Of a stretch of 21,570 nucleotides of DNA, positions 6,927 to 15,703 are shown piece after piece. The notes beneath the pieces are model-generated. The model was not told where the DNA came from and ran no database searches. It saw only the letters and a program-made list of their open reading frames with translations. The translations under genes were made by a program, and so were the position numbers. The stretch is taken from the NCBI GenBank assembly GCA_002404215.1, contig DHJG01000177.1, positions 49,465-71,034 of the forward strand. The letters run 5' to 3'. How positions within the stretch are numbered: the first letter of the stretch is position 1; every line of letters starts with the position of its first letter. This stretch comes from Desulfosporosinus sp. UBA4726. Its GTDB lineage: Bacteria; Bacillota; Desulfitobacteriia; Desulfitobacteriales; Desulfitobacteriaceae.

Positions 6927-7878
6927 AATAAGGAAGAGGGTAGTTATTACGAATACAAAGTCGATTAAAATTCTTGGTCTAATACTATTAAGCTTGTTGA
7001 TGTTAAGTGGGTGTGGAGCTAATAACGATTCTAAGGCTGCCGTTACTAAACCTGAAGGTTCAAGTTCTGTAGCCGAAAAAACGACAACAATAGCTGCTTC
7101 ATTCTACCCGATGTATATATTTGCTTTAAATGTTGCCAAGGACATCCCTAATGTAAAAGTGATCGATATGACTAAGCCCACAGCAGGATGCCTTCATGAT
7201 TATGCGGCAACGCCTGAAGACTTGAAGAATCTTGAGGGAGCAAAAGTTCTCATAATCAATGGGGCAGGAATGGAATCCTTCATGGACAAGATTACAAGCC
7301 AAATGCCAGATCTGAAAATAGTCGAGGCCAGTAAAGGAATCGAACTTATTAAAGGATCTGGAGACGAAGGCGATAATGCTCATGTATGGGTAAGTATCAC
7401 TAATGCTATCACTCAGGTACAAACTATTGGAAATCAACTTGCTTTATTAGACCCCACTAATGCCACCAAATATAAAGAGAATACCAATGAGTATATCAAA
7501 AAACTCGAAGCAGAGAGGGCTAAAATGCATCTAGCCTTGGACGGCATGAAAAATCGTGACATCGTGACATTTCATGAGGCATTCCCCTATTTTGCCAAGG
7601 AATTCAATTTCAACATAGTTGCTGTCATCGAACGCGAACCAGGTTCTACTCCTAATGCCAAAGACTTAAGTGAAACTATTGACCGGGTTAAGAATCTGAA
7701 AGTAAAAGCGCTCTTTGCAGAACCACAATATTCTGCTAAAGCGGCAGAAACAATTGCGACAGCGACAGGTGCAAAAGTTTATACACTTGACCCCGTTGTA
7801 ATGGGGCCTATGGAAGCAGATGCCTATATCAATATTATGGACAACAATCTTAAAACACTAGAAGAGGCGCTAAAATGA
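6916..7878 (+). CDS. znuA: zinc-type ABC transporter substrate-binding lipoprotein
   Basis: This is a cluster A-I (ZnuA/TroA) metal-binding protein that would sit on the outer membrane face as a lipoprotein and hand Zn(II) to the permease. A signal peptide leads to the lipobox LSGC with Cys33 as the lipidation site. Family metal ligands are recognisable: His94 (CLHDY), His156 (NAHVWV), His220 (TFHEAF) and a C-terminal acidic ligand region (AEPQYS at 268-273, LDP at 291-293). The His-rich loop of many ZnuA proteins is replaced by a short acidic stretch, GSGDEGDN. The start is uncertain. The ATG at 6916 has a weak ribosome site, while a better AAGGAAGAGGG lies at 6930-6940 with no ATG/GTG/TTG at the right distance. 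The stop overlaps the znuC start (ATGA). Confidence 0.9.
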   Translation: MHLQIRKRVVITNTKSIKILGLILLSLLMLSGCGANNDSKAAVTKPEGSSSVAEKTTTIAASFYPMYIFALNVAKDIPNVKVIDMTKPTAGCLHDYAATPEDLKNLEGAKVLIINGAGMESFMDKITSQMPDLKIVEASKGIELIKGSGDEGDNAHVWVSITNAITQVQTIGNQLALLDPTNATKYKENTNEYIKKLEAERAKMHLALDGMKNRDIVTFHEAFPYFAKEFNFNIVAVIEREPGSTPNAKDLSETIDRVKNLKVKALFAEPQYSAKAAETIATATGAKVYTLDPVVMGPMEADAYINIMDNNLKTLEEALK

Positions 7879-8708
7879 ACATGATACAACCCAAATGTAC
7901 TCACAGCTGTCAAGACCCAGGGACCTCCTGTAAGTGTGGGCTATGTTGTACTAAGATTACGAACTTCGGTATTTCACGTGGTGGTACAGAAATATTACGC
8001 AATGTCAATCTCCACATTCACTGTGGGGATTTGACTGCCATCATCGGTCCTAACGGTGCTGGTAAAAGCACTCTATTAAAGGCTATTCTTGGCGAGATTT
8101 CTCATACAGGAGAACTCCAATTTCTTGACGCCAAAAACGAAGGGACTACGAGACCAATCATTGGTTATGTCCCGCAGAAGCTTGAGCTAGATTCTAGTTC
8201 CCCCACAAGCGTACTCGATTTATTTGCCGCTGCCCAGGCAAAGATGCCTGTTTGGTTTACGTACACTAAAAGGGTACGTGAGCGTGTTCGAGAAAGTTTA
8301 GCCCGCACTCAGGCAGAACACTTAATCAATAACCGCTTAGGAGGTTTATCAGGTGGGGAGTTACAAAGAGTATTACTAGCACTCGCCCTTGACCCCATTC
8401 CTCACCTCTTACTTCTGGATGAACCAGTTTCCGGTATAGACCAGAGGGGTTTGGAATTGTTTTATAAAACGGTCTCACTGCTTCGAGAAAACTACGATTT
8501 ATCAATTATCTTGGTTTCTCATGATCTCAATCTGGTAGCAGAGTATGCTGATCGTGTAGTCTTTGTTAATAATAAAACGATTGAGTGTGTTGGAACTCCT
8601 CAAGAAGTATTCAGTAATGAAAAAGTAATTCAAACGTTCGGTTTGGATTGGGCAAAACGTTATCAACGGGATGAGAAGGATCGGGTGGATAATGCACATT
8701 TGGTATAG
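7875..8708 (+). CDS. znuC: zinc-type ABC transporter ATPase with Cys-rich N-terminal extension
   Basis: This is the ATP-binding subunit of the Znu importer, 277 residues, cytoplasmic. Walker A GPNGAGKST is at 58-66, the signature LSGGELQR near 158 and Walker B LLLLDEP near 178, followed by an H-loop VSHD. Ahead of the ATPase fold is an unusual 25-residue segment with Cys8, His10, Cys12, Cys19, Cys21, Cys24 and Cys25, a pattern that could bind zinc or another metal. Usual ZnuC proteins start at about the equivalent of residue 26. The ATG at 7875 overlaps the znuA stop as ATGA, and a second ATG is two codons later; both keep the Cys cluster. znuB overlaps its 3' end. Confidence 0.92.
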   Translation: MNMIQPKCTHSCQDPGTSCKCGLCCTKITNFGISRGGTEILRNVNLHIHCGDLTAIIGPNGAGKSTLLKAILGEISHTGELQFLDAKNEGTTRPIIGYVPQKLELDSSSPTSVLDLFAAAQAKMPVWFTYTKRVRERVRESLARTQAEHLINNRLGGLSGGELQRVLLALALDPIPHLLLLDEPVSGIDQRGLELFYKTVSLLRENYDLSIILVSHDLNLVAEYADRVVFVNNKTIECVGTPQEVFSNEKVIQTFGLDWAKRYQRDEKDRVDNAHLV

Positions 8709-9531
8709 TTTGATGAACTTATTGCTTCCCTTCGAATGGGTTCATTATGCATTTATGAAGAATGCCCTCTTGGGTGTTTTATTGGTAACGCCAATTTTCG
8801 GATTGCTAGGTACAATGATCGTCAATAACAAAATGGCTTTCTTTTCTGATTCATTGGGGCATTCTGCCCTAACAGGTATTGCCATTGGGGTCATATTGGG
8901 CATCAACAATCCTATTTGGTCAATGCTTCTTTTTTCAATTTTGATTACTATAGCAATCCTAGTTGTCAAAGAAGCCAACACGGCTTCTACGGATACGATC
9001 ATCGGGGTATTTTCTTCTACAGCAATGGCGCTTGGAATCGTCATACTTTCACGTAACGGAGGGTTTGCCAAATATTCAGTTTATCTTATTGGTGATTTAT
9101 TGAGTATTACACCATCCGATTTGTTGACACTTGGGATTGTATTTGTCATGGTTATTGCTTTATGGATCGTTATTTTTAACAAACTTCTTCTGGCTAGCAT
9201 GAACCCATCTCTGGCACGCAGTAGAGGGATTAACATTCGATTATATGAATATTCATTTGCTATGATCATGGCGGTCATCGTGACAATTTCAATCCAATGG
9301 GTGGGTATACTAATTATTAGTTCATTATTAATTTTGCCTGCAGCTTCCTCTCGGAATATTGCCAACAACATGAGACAATACCATATTTACTCTGTTTTGA
9401 TTGCGCTCATTTCAGGAGTAGCAGGGTTAATTCTATCCTACTTTTGGGGGACCGCCACTGGTGCAACTATTGTGCTGATCTCATCCATGTTTTTTGCAGG
9501 AACGTTTATAATCAAGTTGAGACTCGGATAA
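8692..9531 (+). CDS. znuB: zinc-type ABC transporter permease
   Basis: This is a membrane permease of the ABC-3 family (ZnuB/TroC-like), about 280 residues with eight or nine hydrophobic helices. The conserved segment FFSDSLGHSALTGIAIG near the second helix is typical of the family, as is SRNIANNM before the last helices. The start is not certain. ATGs occur at 8671, 8692 and 8713. The one at 8692 follows GGATCGGGTGG closely and overlaps the end of znuC. The one at 8713 has no clear ribosome site but would give the cleanest family N-terminus. With znuA and znuC it forms a complete importer transcribed as one unit. No canonical terminator follows; a large hairpin at 9605-9647 lacks the T-run on this strand. 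Confidence 0.9.
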   Translation: MHIWYSLMNLLLPFEWVHYAFMKNALLGVLLVTPIFGLLGTMIVNNKMAFFSDSLGHSALTGIAIGVILGINNPIWSMLLFSILITIAILVVKEANTASTDTIIGVFSSTAMALGIVILSRNGGFAKYSVYLIGDLLSITPSDLLTLGIVFVMVIALWIVIFNKLLLASMNPSLARSRGINIRLYEYSFAMIMAVIVTISIQWVGILIISSLLILPAASSRNIANNMRQYHIYSVLIALISGVAGLILSYFWGTATGATIVLISSMFFAGTFIIKLRLG

Positions 9532-9604
9532 AGGAAAACCTGAAATCCTTCCTCGTATCTGTCATAAGTATTATACTTAAGATACTTTTACCATACCTAT
9601 AGAA

Positions 9605-9647
9605 TAGAGGCGTAAGCTTAATTCCAGGAATTAAGCCTACGCCTCTA
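9605..9647. repeat. near-perfect 43-bp palindrome between znuB and purD
   Basis: Arms TAGAGGCGTA-a-GCTTAATTCC and GGAATTAAGC-c-TACGCCTCTA form a 20-bp stem with one internal mismatch and a single central base. It lies between the 3' ends of the convergent znuB and purD genes, 8 nt past the purD stop. On neither strand is the stem followed by a T-run; on the minus strand a run of six T precedes it. It may stop or protect both transcripts, but it is not a textbook intrinsic terminator. Confidence 0.75.
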
Positions 9648-9654
9648 AAAAATT

Positions 9655-10914
9655 CTAAAGCCCTTTAACCCCAATATCCCGACGATAATGGCCCCCTGGA
9701 AAATCAATTTGATCTACTATAGAATACGCCTTTTCTCTTGCTAGTTGAAGCGTCTTGCCTTCAACGGTTATCCCTAACACACGTCCACCGGTACTCAGAA
9801 GTTGACCTTCTTGAATTCCTGTTCCAGCATGGAAGATAACCGCATCCTGATCCTTAAGCTCAGGCAAATGGATCGGAATCCCCTTGGCGTAGGCTAATGG
9901 ATAACCTGGTGAGGCCATCACTACACAAACCGCGACCTCCTCTTTCCACTCTGGCTTGACCTCGGATATGCGACCCTCGGTACACGCCCAAAGAATGGGC
10001 AAGAGATCAGATTTCAGTCGTTTCATCACCACTTGCGTTTCCGGATCACCAAAGCGAACATTGTATTCCAATAGTTTTGCTCCCTGATCTGTTAGCATCA
10101 GTCCTAAGAAAAGTACGCCTTGAAAAGGAGTCCCTCGCTCACTCATGACACGGAGTGTAGGAAAAACAATGTCGCGCATCACTTCAGTACTAATCTCAGG
10201 CGTCCAAACTGGAGGGGGGCTATAAGTTCCCATCCCCCCTGTGTTAAGGCCTAGGTCACCCTCTAAAGCTCGCTTGTGATCCTGTACTGGGACCATAGGA
10301 CGTGCAGCCATACCGTCGCATAAGCAAAGCAAGCTGACTTCTTGTCCTTCTAGGAATTCTTCAACGACCAGCTTTTTGCCAGCTGTTCCAAATCCACCGT
10401 CCATGATTTCGTCCACAGCCTGAAGTGCTGTGTCCAAATCCATCGCGACAATGACCCCCTTACCGGCGGCTAAGCCATCGGCTTTTAAAACACAAGGGGC
10501 TCCGATGGTTCTTACATAGTCCTTCGCTTGTTCTTGATCTTCAAACATTGCCCACTTTGCTGTCGGGATTTTGGCACTTTCCATTATGCTTTTAGCAAAG
10601 GACTTACTTCCCTCCAGCTGAGCAGCCGCCTGAGACGGTCCGAAAATCCGCAGCCCTGCCTTTTGAAAGGCATCTACTATTCCTAAACTCAAGGGGTCTT
10701 CCGGCCCAACGATGGTTAAATCAATCGTCTCTTTGAGCGCAAATTCTACTAACGCAGAAATGTCTTGAGCTGGTATGTCCACATTCCAAACATGAGTCCC
10801 CGCATTTCCAGGTGCAACAAAGAGTCGTTCTAATTCTGGGCTTTGCGCCAGTTTCCATGCCAGAGCATGTTCCCGTCCTCCGTTGCCTACGATTAATACT
10901 CGAAGGTTTTCCAC
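9655..10914 (-). CDS. purD: phosphoribosylamine-glycine ligase (GAR synthetase)
   Basis: PurD joins glycine to 5-phosphoribosylamine with ATP, the second step of purine synthesis. The product starts with the typical LRVLIVGNGGREHALAWKL nucleotide-fold motif. It contains the ATP-grasp domain (LKADGLAAGKGVIVA, GTAGKKLVVEEFLEGQEVS), the signature RFGDPETQ and a C-terminal domain ending in GGHYRRDIG. The frame is open to an ATG at 10944, but no ribosome site precedes it. A GTG at 10914, five nt after GAGGTG, gives 420 residues and an N-terminus like the family, so it is preferred with moderate certainty. It is the last gene of the pur operon, 36 nt after purH. Confidence 0.93.
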   Translation of the reverse strand: MENLRVLIVGNGGREHALAWKLAQSPELERLFVAPGNAGTHVWNVDIPAQDISALVEFALKETIDLTIVGPEDPLSLGIVDAFQKAGLRIFGPSQAAAQLEGSKSFAKSIMESAKIPTAKWAMFEDQEQAKDYVRTIGAPCVLKADGLAAGKGVIVAMDLDTALQAVDEIMDGGFGTAGKKLVVEEFLEGQEVSLLCLCDGMAARPMVPVQDHKRALEGDLGLNTGGMGTYSPPPVWTPEISTEVMRDIVFPTLRVMSERGTPFQGVLFLGLMLTDQGAKLLEYNVRFGDPETQVVMKRLKSDLLPILWACTEGRISEVKPEWKEEVAVCVVMASPGYPLAYAKGIPIHLPELKDQDAVIFHAGTGIQEGQLLSTGGRVLGITVEGKTLQLAREKAYSIVDQIDFPGGHYRRDIGVKGL

Positions 10915-10950
10915 TCTCACACCTCGTCTCACAATAATAGCCATGTCTAA

Positions 10951-12495
10951 TTAATGTTGAAAATGCCGCCGATGCGTAAAGACCATAATCACATTCAATC
11001 GATTGGCCGCCTCGATGACAGATGCATCATGAATAGATCCTCCCGGCTGAACGATTGCCCGGATTCCTGCCTTGGCTGCCGCTTCAATCGAATCTGGGAA
11101 AGGAAAGAAAGCATCGGAGGCCAAATACGCCCCGTTAACCTTATCTCCAGCTTGTTCAAGGGCAATCTTGACTGAGCCAACCCGATTCATTTGCCCAGCT
11201 CCAACCCCCAAAGTTTGACCATGATCTGTAACCACAATGGCGTTAGACTTCACATGCTTGACAACCCGCCAAGCAAAATCAAGCGCTACAAGATCTTCTT
11301 CCGTTGGCTTTATGTCTGTCACCGTCTCCCATTCGCTGACCGCTGTTGTCCCCTGGTCAACCTCCTGAACGAGATAACCTCCGTCAATACTTTTCAAGGC
11401 CCAACCATGCTTTGTATTAGCGGTGTCTCCTCTTCCAACCACAAAGAGTCGAAGATTTGCTTTCGCACTAAGACTTTCCCGAGCTTCCGGACTAAATTCT
11501 GGCGCGATGATAACTTCATAGAAACACTCTTTAATTGCTTCCGCACAGCTCTCGTCAACCACCCGATTGAAGGCAATAATTCCACCATAGGCAGAGACTG
11601 GATCAGCCGCCAATGCACTCTGATAAGCCTCTAGAGGCGTCTTGCCTAAAGCGACTCCACAGGGATTGGAGTGTTTGATGATCGTCGCTGCACACGATTC
11701 GAATTCACGTACAATCTTCCAAGCAGCATCCATATCTACCCAATTATTGTAAGATAGCTCTTTCCCTTGAAGCTGTTTCCCGTTGGCTAGGGTTCCCTGC
11801 TCAGCTTCTGAGTTAATATAAAAGGCTGCCTTTTGCTGTGGGTTCTCACCATAACGCAATTCTTGGACTTTTTGGGCCGTTAAGCGAAGCGTTGCCGGAA
11901 AACCGCCGGTCGGTTCAATCTGCCGTTCCAAGTACCCAGCAATCAGGCGATCATACTCTGCTGTGTGGGCAAAGGCTTCAGCCGCTAGTCGTTTACGCAT
12001 GCCCGCTGAAACAGTTCCCTCTTCGCGCAACACACTCAAAACCTCTCCATAGGACTCTGGATTGACTAAAACAATAACCCGTCCGTGATTTTTAGCTGCG
12101 GCCCGAACCATCGTCGGTCCACCAACGTCAATATTTTCAATTGCTTCTTCAAAGCTCACCCCTGGCTTGGCAATCGTCTCGCGAAACGGATAAAGATTGA
12201 CCACAACTAAATCGATATAGCCAATTCCGTTTTGGTCCATTTGTTCCCGATGTTGGGCACTATCCCGCGCTAAAATTCCGCCGTGAATTAAAGGATGGAG
12301 TGTCTTCACTCTGCCATCCAAAACTTCCGGGAATCCCGTGACCTCACTAACATACTTAGCTGGAACATTGGCTTCGTCCAAGGCTTTGTAAGTTCCCCCG
12401 GTCGAAATCAATTCAAAGCCTAACTCCACGAGTTCACGCGCAAAATCAACAATCCCAGTCTTATCCGAAACACTTATTATAGCTCTTCGCTTCAC
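10951..12495 (-). CDS. purH: bifunctional AICAR transformylase / IMP cyclohydrolase
   Basis: PurH carries out the last two steps to IMP: formylation of AICAR with 10-formyl-THF and ring closure. At 514 residues it has the usual length. The N-terminal methylglyoxal-synthase-like IMP cyclohydrolase domain runs from ISVSDKTGIVDFARELVELGFELISTGGT to about residue 200. The transformylase domain contains LRYGENPQQKAAFY, the catalytic KHSNPCG segment and a C-terminal FPFPDSIEAAAKAGIRAIVQPGGS. The start is a GTG that overlaps the purN stop as GTGA, with GGAGGG 7 nt upstream, which suggests translational coupling to purN. Confidence 0.96.
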   Translation of the reverse strand: MKRRAIISVSDKTGIVDFARELVELGFELISTGGTYKALDEANVPAKYVSEVTGFPEVLDGRVKTLHPLIHGGILARDSAQHREQMDQNGIGYIDLVVVNLYPFRETIAKPGVSFEEAIENIDVGGPTMVRAAAKNHGRVIVLVNPESYGEVLSVLREEGTVSAGMRKRLAAEAFAHTAEYDRLIAGYLERQIEPTGGFPATLRLTAQKVQELRYGENPQQKAAFYINSEAEQGTLANGKQLQGKELSYNNWVDMDAAWKIVREFESCAATIIKHSNPCGVALGKTPLEAYQSALAADPVSAYGGIIAFNRVVDESCAEAIKECFYEVIIAPEFSPEARESLSAKANLRLFVVGRGDTANTKHGWALKSIDGGYLVQEVDQGTTAVSEWETVTDIKPTEEDLVALDFAWRVVKHVKSNAIVVTDHGQTLGVGAGQMNRVGSVKIALEQAGDKVNGAYLASDAFFPFPDSIEAAAKAGIRAIVQPGGSIHDASVIEAANRLNVIMVFTHRRHFQH

Positions 12496-13109
12496 CCTAA
12501 TCCCTCCTGCTGCAAAATCTGGACTCGACGTCCTGTAGGCTTCACTTTGCCTAAAACCATCAAACGGACGGCCTCAGGATAGAGTCGATGTTCCACCTCT
12601 AAGATTCTTTGCGCCAAGCTTTCTTCCGTATCCCCCGACAACACAGGTACCGCTTCCTGTAAAACAATCGGACCACTGTCCAAACCTTCATCCACTATAT
12701 GTACGGTACAACCACTTACCTTAACCCCGTAATCTAGGGCCTGGCGCTGAGCATGGAGCCCAGGAAAGGCCGGAAGCAACGAGGGATGTATATTCATGAC
12801 TGGAAAATTGGCCTGACGAATAAACTGTGAGCCCAACACCCTCATATACCCGGCCAAAAGCAAAAGTTCCACCTTATTTTCCCGCATCCAGATCAAGAGA
12901 TCATCCTCCTGAGCTTGACGATGGGGGTAATCTCCAACTTGAAAGACACGGGTCGGGATTCCTGCCTCTTCAGCTCGTTTGAGCGCTTCGACTCCCAATT
13001 GATCTGACCCCACTCCCACAATCGTGATAGGGAGGTTTCCCGTTTTGCAGGCTTCAATTAAGGCTTGGAGGTTGCTCCCTCGACCTGAAGCCAGTATCGC
13101 TGTCCTCAA
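12492..13109 (-). CDS. purN: phosphoribosylglycinamide formyltransferase (GAR transformylase, folate-dependent)
   Basis: PurN transfers the formyl group of 10-formyl-THF to GAR. The 205-residue product has the N-terminal ASGRGSNLQAL phosphate-binding motif and the catalytic trio Asn106, His108 (MNIHPSLLPAFPG) and Asp144 (EGLDSGPIV), at the same numbers as in E. coli PurN. It starts with TTG, which overlaps the purM stop as TTGA, with GAGAAGGGGTG just upstream. Its stop overlaps the purH start. The three genes purM, purN and purH are thus tightly coupled. Confidence 0.96.
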   Translation of the reverse strand: MRTAILASGRGSNLQALIEACKTGNLPITIVGVGSDQLGVEALKRAEEAGIPTRVFQVGDYPHRQAQEDDLLIWMRENKVELLLLAGYMRVLGSQFIRQANFPVMNIHPSLLPAFPGLHAQRQALDYGVKVSGCTVHIVDEGLDSGPIVLQEAVPVLSGDTEESLAQRILEVEHRLYPEAVRLMVLGKVKPTGRRVQILQQEGLG

Positions 13110-14119
13110 TATGACACCCCTTCTCCGGGTACGACACTTCCCATTACAAAACTTGTCTCTCCTAACTCACCTAATTTTTGACGAACTGAACCCTCATCTT
13201 CAGGGCGGACGATAAGGACAAAACCAACACCCATGTTGAAGGTCTTATACATTTCTGACAATTCCACATCTCCGAGACGTTGAAGCAACGCGAAAATTGG
13301 AGGACGTTCCCAGCTCGAAGTGTCAATTTGGACTCCCAAACCCGGTGGTAAGACTCTCGGGACATTACCCGTTAATCCACCTCCTGTAATATGAGCCATG
13401 CCAAGAATTTGTTTCCCTGGAAGAAGTGGTAGAATCGCTGGAACATAAATCCGGGTCGGACGAAGCAAGGCCTCTCCAAGCGGTTCACCTAACTCTGGAA
13501 ACACTTCATCTAAAGGATACGTTTCGAATACTTTTCGAGCTAAGGAATACCCATTGCTATGAAGTCCAGTGGAAGCCAAACCAATCAGCACATCCCCCGC
13601 TTGGATCTTTGATCCGTCAATCAACTGATCTCGATTTACAACGCCCACTGAGAACCCGGCAATATCATATTCGTCCTCGGCATAAAAACCTGGCATTTCT
13701 GCAGTTTCTCCCCCGATCAAGGCGCATCCAGTCATTTCACACGCTCGAGCAACCCCAGTTACCACTTCGGCGACCCGCTCAGGATCCACTTTACCAACTG
13801 CAAGATAATCGAGAAAAAATAAAGGTTCTGCCCCTTGGACCAAGATATCATTAACACACATAGCCACCGCATCTTGCCCTATACTATCGTGCCGGTTCAT
13901 TTGAAAAGCAAGGCGTAGCTTGGTTCCCACGCCATCCGTTCCAGAAACAAGAACTGGGTCCGGGTATTTCAAAATATCCAGTTTAAAAAGTCCACCAAAC
14001 CCGCCAAGTCCTCCGATGACTTCCGGACGAAACGTCCGAGCAACTGCTGGTTTTATACGTTCAACCACTTCATCCCCTGCCTGAATGTCTACGCCCGCGT
14101 CAAGGTAAGAGTATCCCAA
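13106..14119 (-). CDS. purM: phosphoribosylformylglycinamidine cyclo-ligase (AIR synthetase)
   Basis: PurM closes the imidazole ring, turning FGAM into AIR with ATP. The product (337 residues, normal length) shows the family motifs SGTDGVGTKLRLAF (ATP/phosphate site), CALIGGETAEMPGFY, ASTGLHSNGYSLAR and AHITGGGLTGNVPRVLP. The start is a TTG at 14117-14119, eight nt after a perfect AAGGAGG; no in-frame ATG fits. It follows purF by 43 nt and overlaps purN by 4 nt. Its substrate FGAM would have to come from a PurL enzyme that is not encoded in this operon. Confidence 0.96.
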   Translation of the reverse strand: MGYSYLDAGVDIQAGDEVVERIKPAVARTFRPEVIGGLGGFGGLFKLDILKYPDPVLVSGTDGVGTKLRLAFQMNRHDSIGQDAVAMCVNDILVQGAEPLFFLDYLAVGKVDPERVAEVVTGVARACEMTGCALIGGETAEMPGFYAEDEYDIAGFSVGVVNRDQLIDGSKIQAGDVLIGLASTGLHSNGYSLARKVFETYPLDEVFPELGEPLGEALLRPTRIYVPAILPLLPGKQILGMAHITGGGLTGNVPRVLPPGLGVQIDTSSWERPPIFALLQRLGDVELSEMYKTFNMGVGFVLIVRPEDEGSVRQKLGELGETSFVMGSVVPGEGVSY

Positions 14120-14162
14120 CGTTTATTCCTCCTTACTAATTTTAAGACAAACTTTGATCTAC

Positions 14163-15581
14163 CTATCTACAAGAACTCACCGGTTCAAAATTGTTTTTAC
14201 CTCGATTTAAGCTCGAAACGGAAATAGGATACGATCCGTTAAAACATGCCAAACAAACGGCATTCGTACCAAGTGCCCGTAACAAGCCTTCTTCCGAGAT
14301 ATAGTGCAATGAATCGGCCCCTACAAACTCCCGTATCCCCTCAACGTCGAGTTGATTGGCAATCAACTTTTCCCGCTCTGCCGTGTCAATCCCGTAGTAG
14401 CACGGGTAAGATACTGGAGGAGAACTGATTAAGAAGTGTACTTCTTTAGCCCCTGCTTTCCTAACCATATCCACCAACTTAGAACTAGTGGTTCCTCGAA
14501 CGATCGAATCATCAATCATCACGACGCGTTTATCTTTAAGAACGCTCGCATTCGCATTAAGTTTTAAACGAACGCCCACTTCTCTCATTGCCTGGGTCGG
14601 TTGAATAAAGGTTCGACCGACATAACGGTTTTTTGTAAGCCCTTCACCAAAGGGAAGTCCTAGCGCTGTGGCATACCCCAAGGCCGAAGCAGTCCCAGAG
14701 TCTGGGACTGCAATCACAATATCTGCTTCAATCGGACATTCACGAGCTAGTTCAATACCCATCTGACGACGGCTCTCGGATACATTCAACTGGTCTATTG
14801 TGCTGTCGGGCCGGGCAAAATAGATATATTCGAAAGCACATGATGCACGCGTTTTCTTAGTGAGTGCCTGGCGTGAGTGCAATCCATCTTCATCGATTAC
14901 TACAATTTCACCGGGTTCCACATCTCTCACAAATTCTGCACCAATGGTATCTAGAGCACAACTTTCTGAGGCTAGACAATACCTGTCTTCCAGCCGCCCA
15001 ATACATAAAGGGCGAACGCCATGAGGATCTCTAAGTCCAAAAAGCTTGTCCTCCGCCAAGATCACGAGGGCATACGCTCCCCGTAGATCCATCATGGTCT
15101 TGACTAGCGCATCTTCCAAGGACTCCCGACGATAACGAGTAATGAGGTTAATAATTACTTCGCTGTCAATCGTCGTTTGAAAAACTGCTCCGTTTTTCCC
15201 CAGTTCTTCACGAAGTTCAATAGCATTTGTTAAGTTCCCATTATGGGCCAAAGCCATCATGCCTTTTTGGTAGTGTACCACCAAGGGCTGAGCATTGGCA
15301 ACAAGGCTTGAACCCGTGGTGGAGTAACGAACATGTCCGATCGCCATTTTCCCCTTCAAGCTCTCCACTATACAGTCCGAAAATACTTCCGACACCAAAC
15401 CCATCCCTTTATGCAAGGCAATGCTGTTCCCATTCGAAACTGCGATTCCAGCGCTTTCCTGTCCTCGATGCTGTAAAGCATAAAGCCCGTAGTAAGTTAA
15501 ACGGGCTACCTCCTGATCCGGAGCATAAATTCCAAAGACACCACATTCTTCTTTCGGCTTGTCATCTCCAAATTCAAACAC
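14163..15581 (-). CDS. purF: amidophosphoribosyltransferase (glutamine PRPP amidotransferase)
   Basis: PurF makes 5-phosphoribosylamine from PRPP and glutamine, the committed step of purine synthesis. The N-terminal Ntn-hydrolase glutaminase has a 12-residue propeptide (to Glu12) before the catalytic Cys13 (EECGVFGIY), with QHRGQESAGIA following. The phosphoribosyltransferase domain carries the PRPP loop VVMIDDSIVRGTTS. Cysteines in RASCAFEYIYF, SYPCYYGID and AVCLACFNGSYP correspond to the four ligands of the oxygen-sensitive [4Fe-4S] cluster in the Bacillus enzyme. The start is GTG with AGAGGGGGG upstream. The 122-nt gap to purC is where many Firmicutes carry purS, purQ and purL; I see no gene in it. 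Confidence 0.97.
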   Translation of the reverse strand: MFEFGDDKPKEECGVFGIYAPDQEVARLTYYGLYALQHRGQESAGIAVSNGNSIALHKGMGLVSEVFSDCIVESLKGKMAIGHVRYSTTGSSLVANAQPLVVHYQKGMMALAHNGNLTNAIELREELGKNGAVFQTTIDSEVIINLITRYRRESLEDALVKTMMDLRGAYALVILAEDKLFGLRDPHGVRPLCIGRLEDRYCLASESCALDTIGAEFVRDVEPGEIVVIDEDGLHSRQALTKKTRASCAFEYIYFARPDSTIDQLNVSESRRQMGIELARECPIEADIVIAVPDSGTASALGYATALGLPFGEGLTKNRYVGRTFIQPTQAMREVGVRLKLNANASVLKDKRVVMIDDSIVRGTTSSKLVDMVRKAGAKEVHFLISSPPVSYPCYYGIDTAEREKLIANQLDVEGIREFVGADSLHYISEEGLLRALGTNAVCLACFNGSYPISVSSLNRGKNNFEPVSSCR

Positions 15582-15703
15582 GTTCGGCCCCCCTCTCTAC
15601 CATTAGTCCAGTTCTCACTAACGCACATTTATCATGCATCCTGACACTCTCTCAGTCACTTCAAGCTGCAATGTTCTACTAAACTGTAAGGACTAGCTTC
15701 ATA

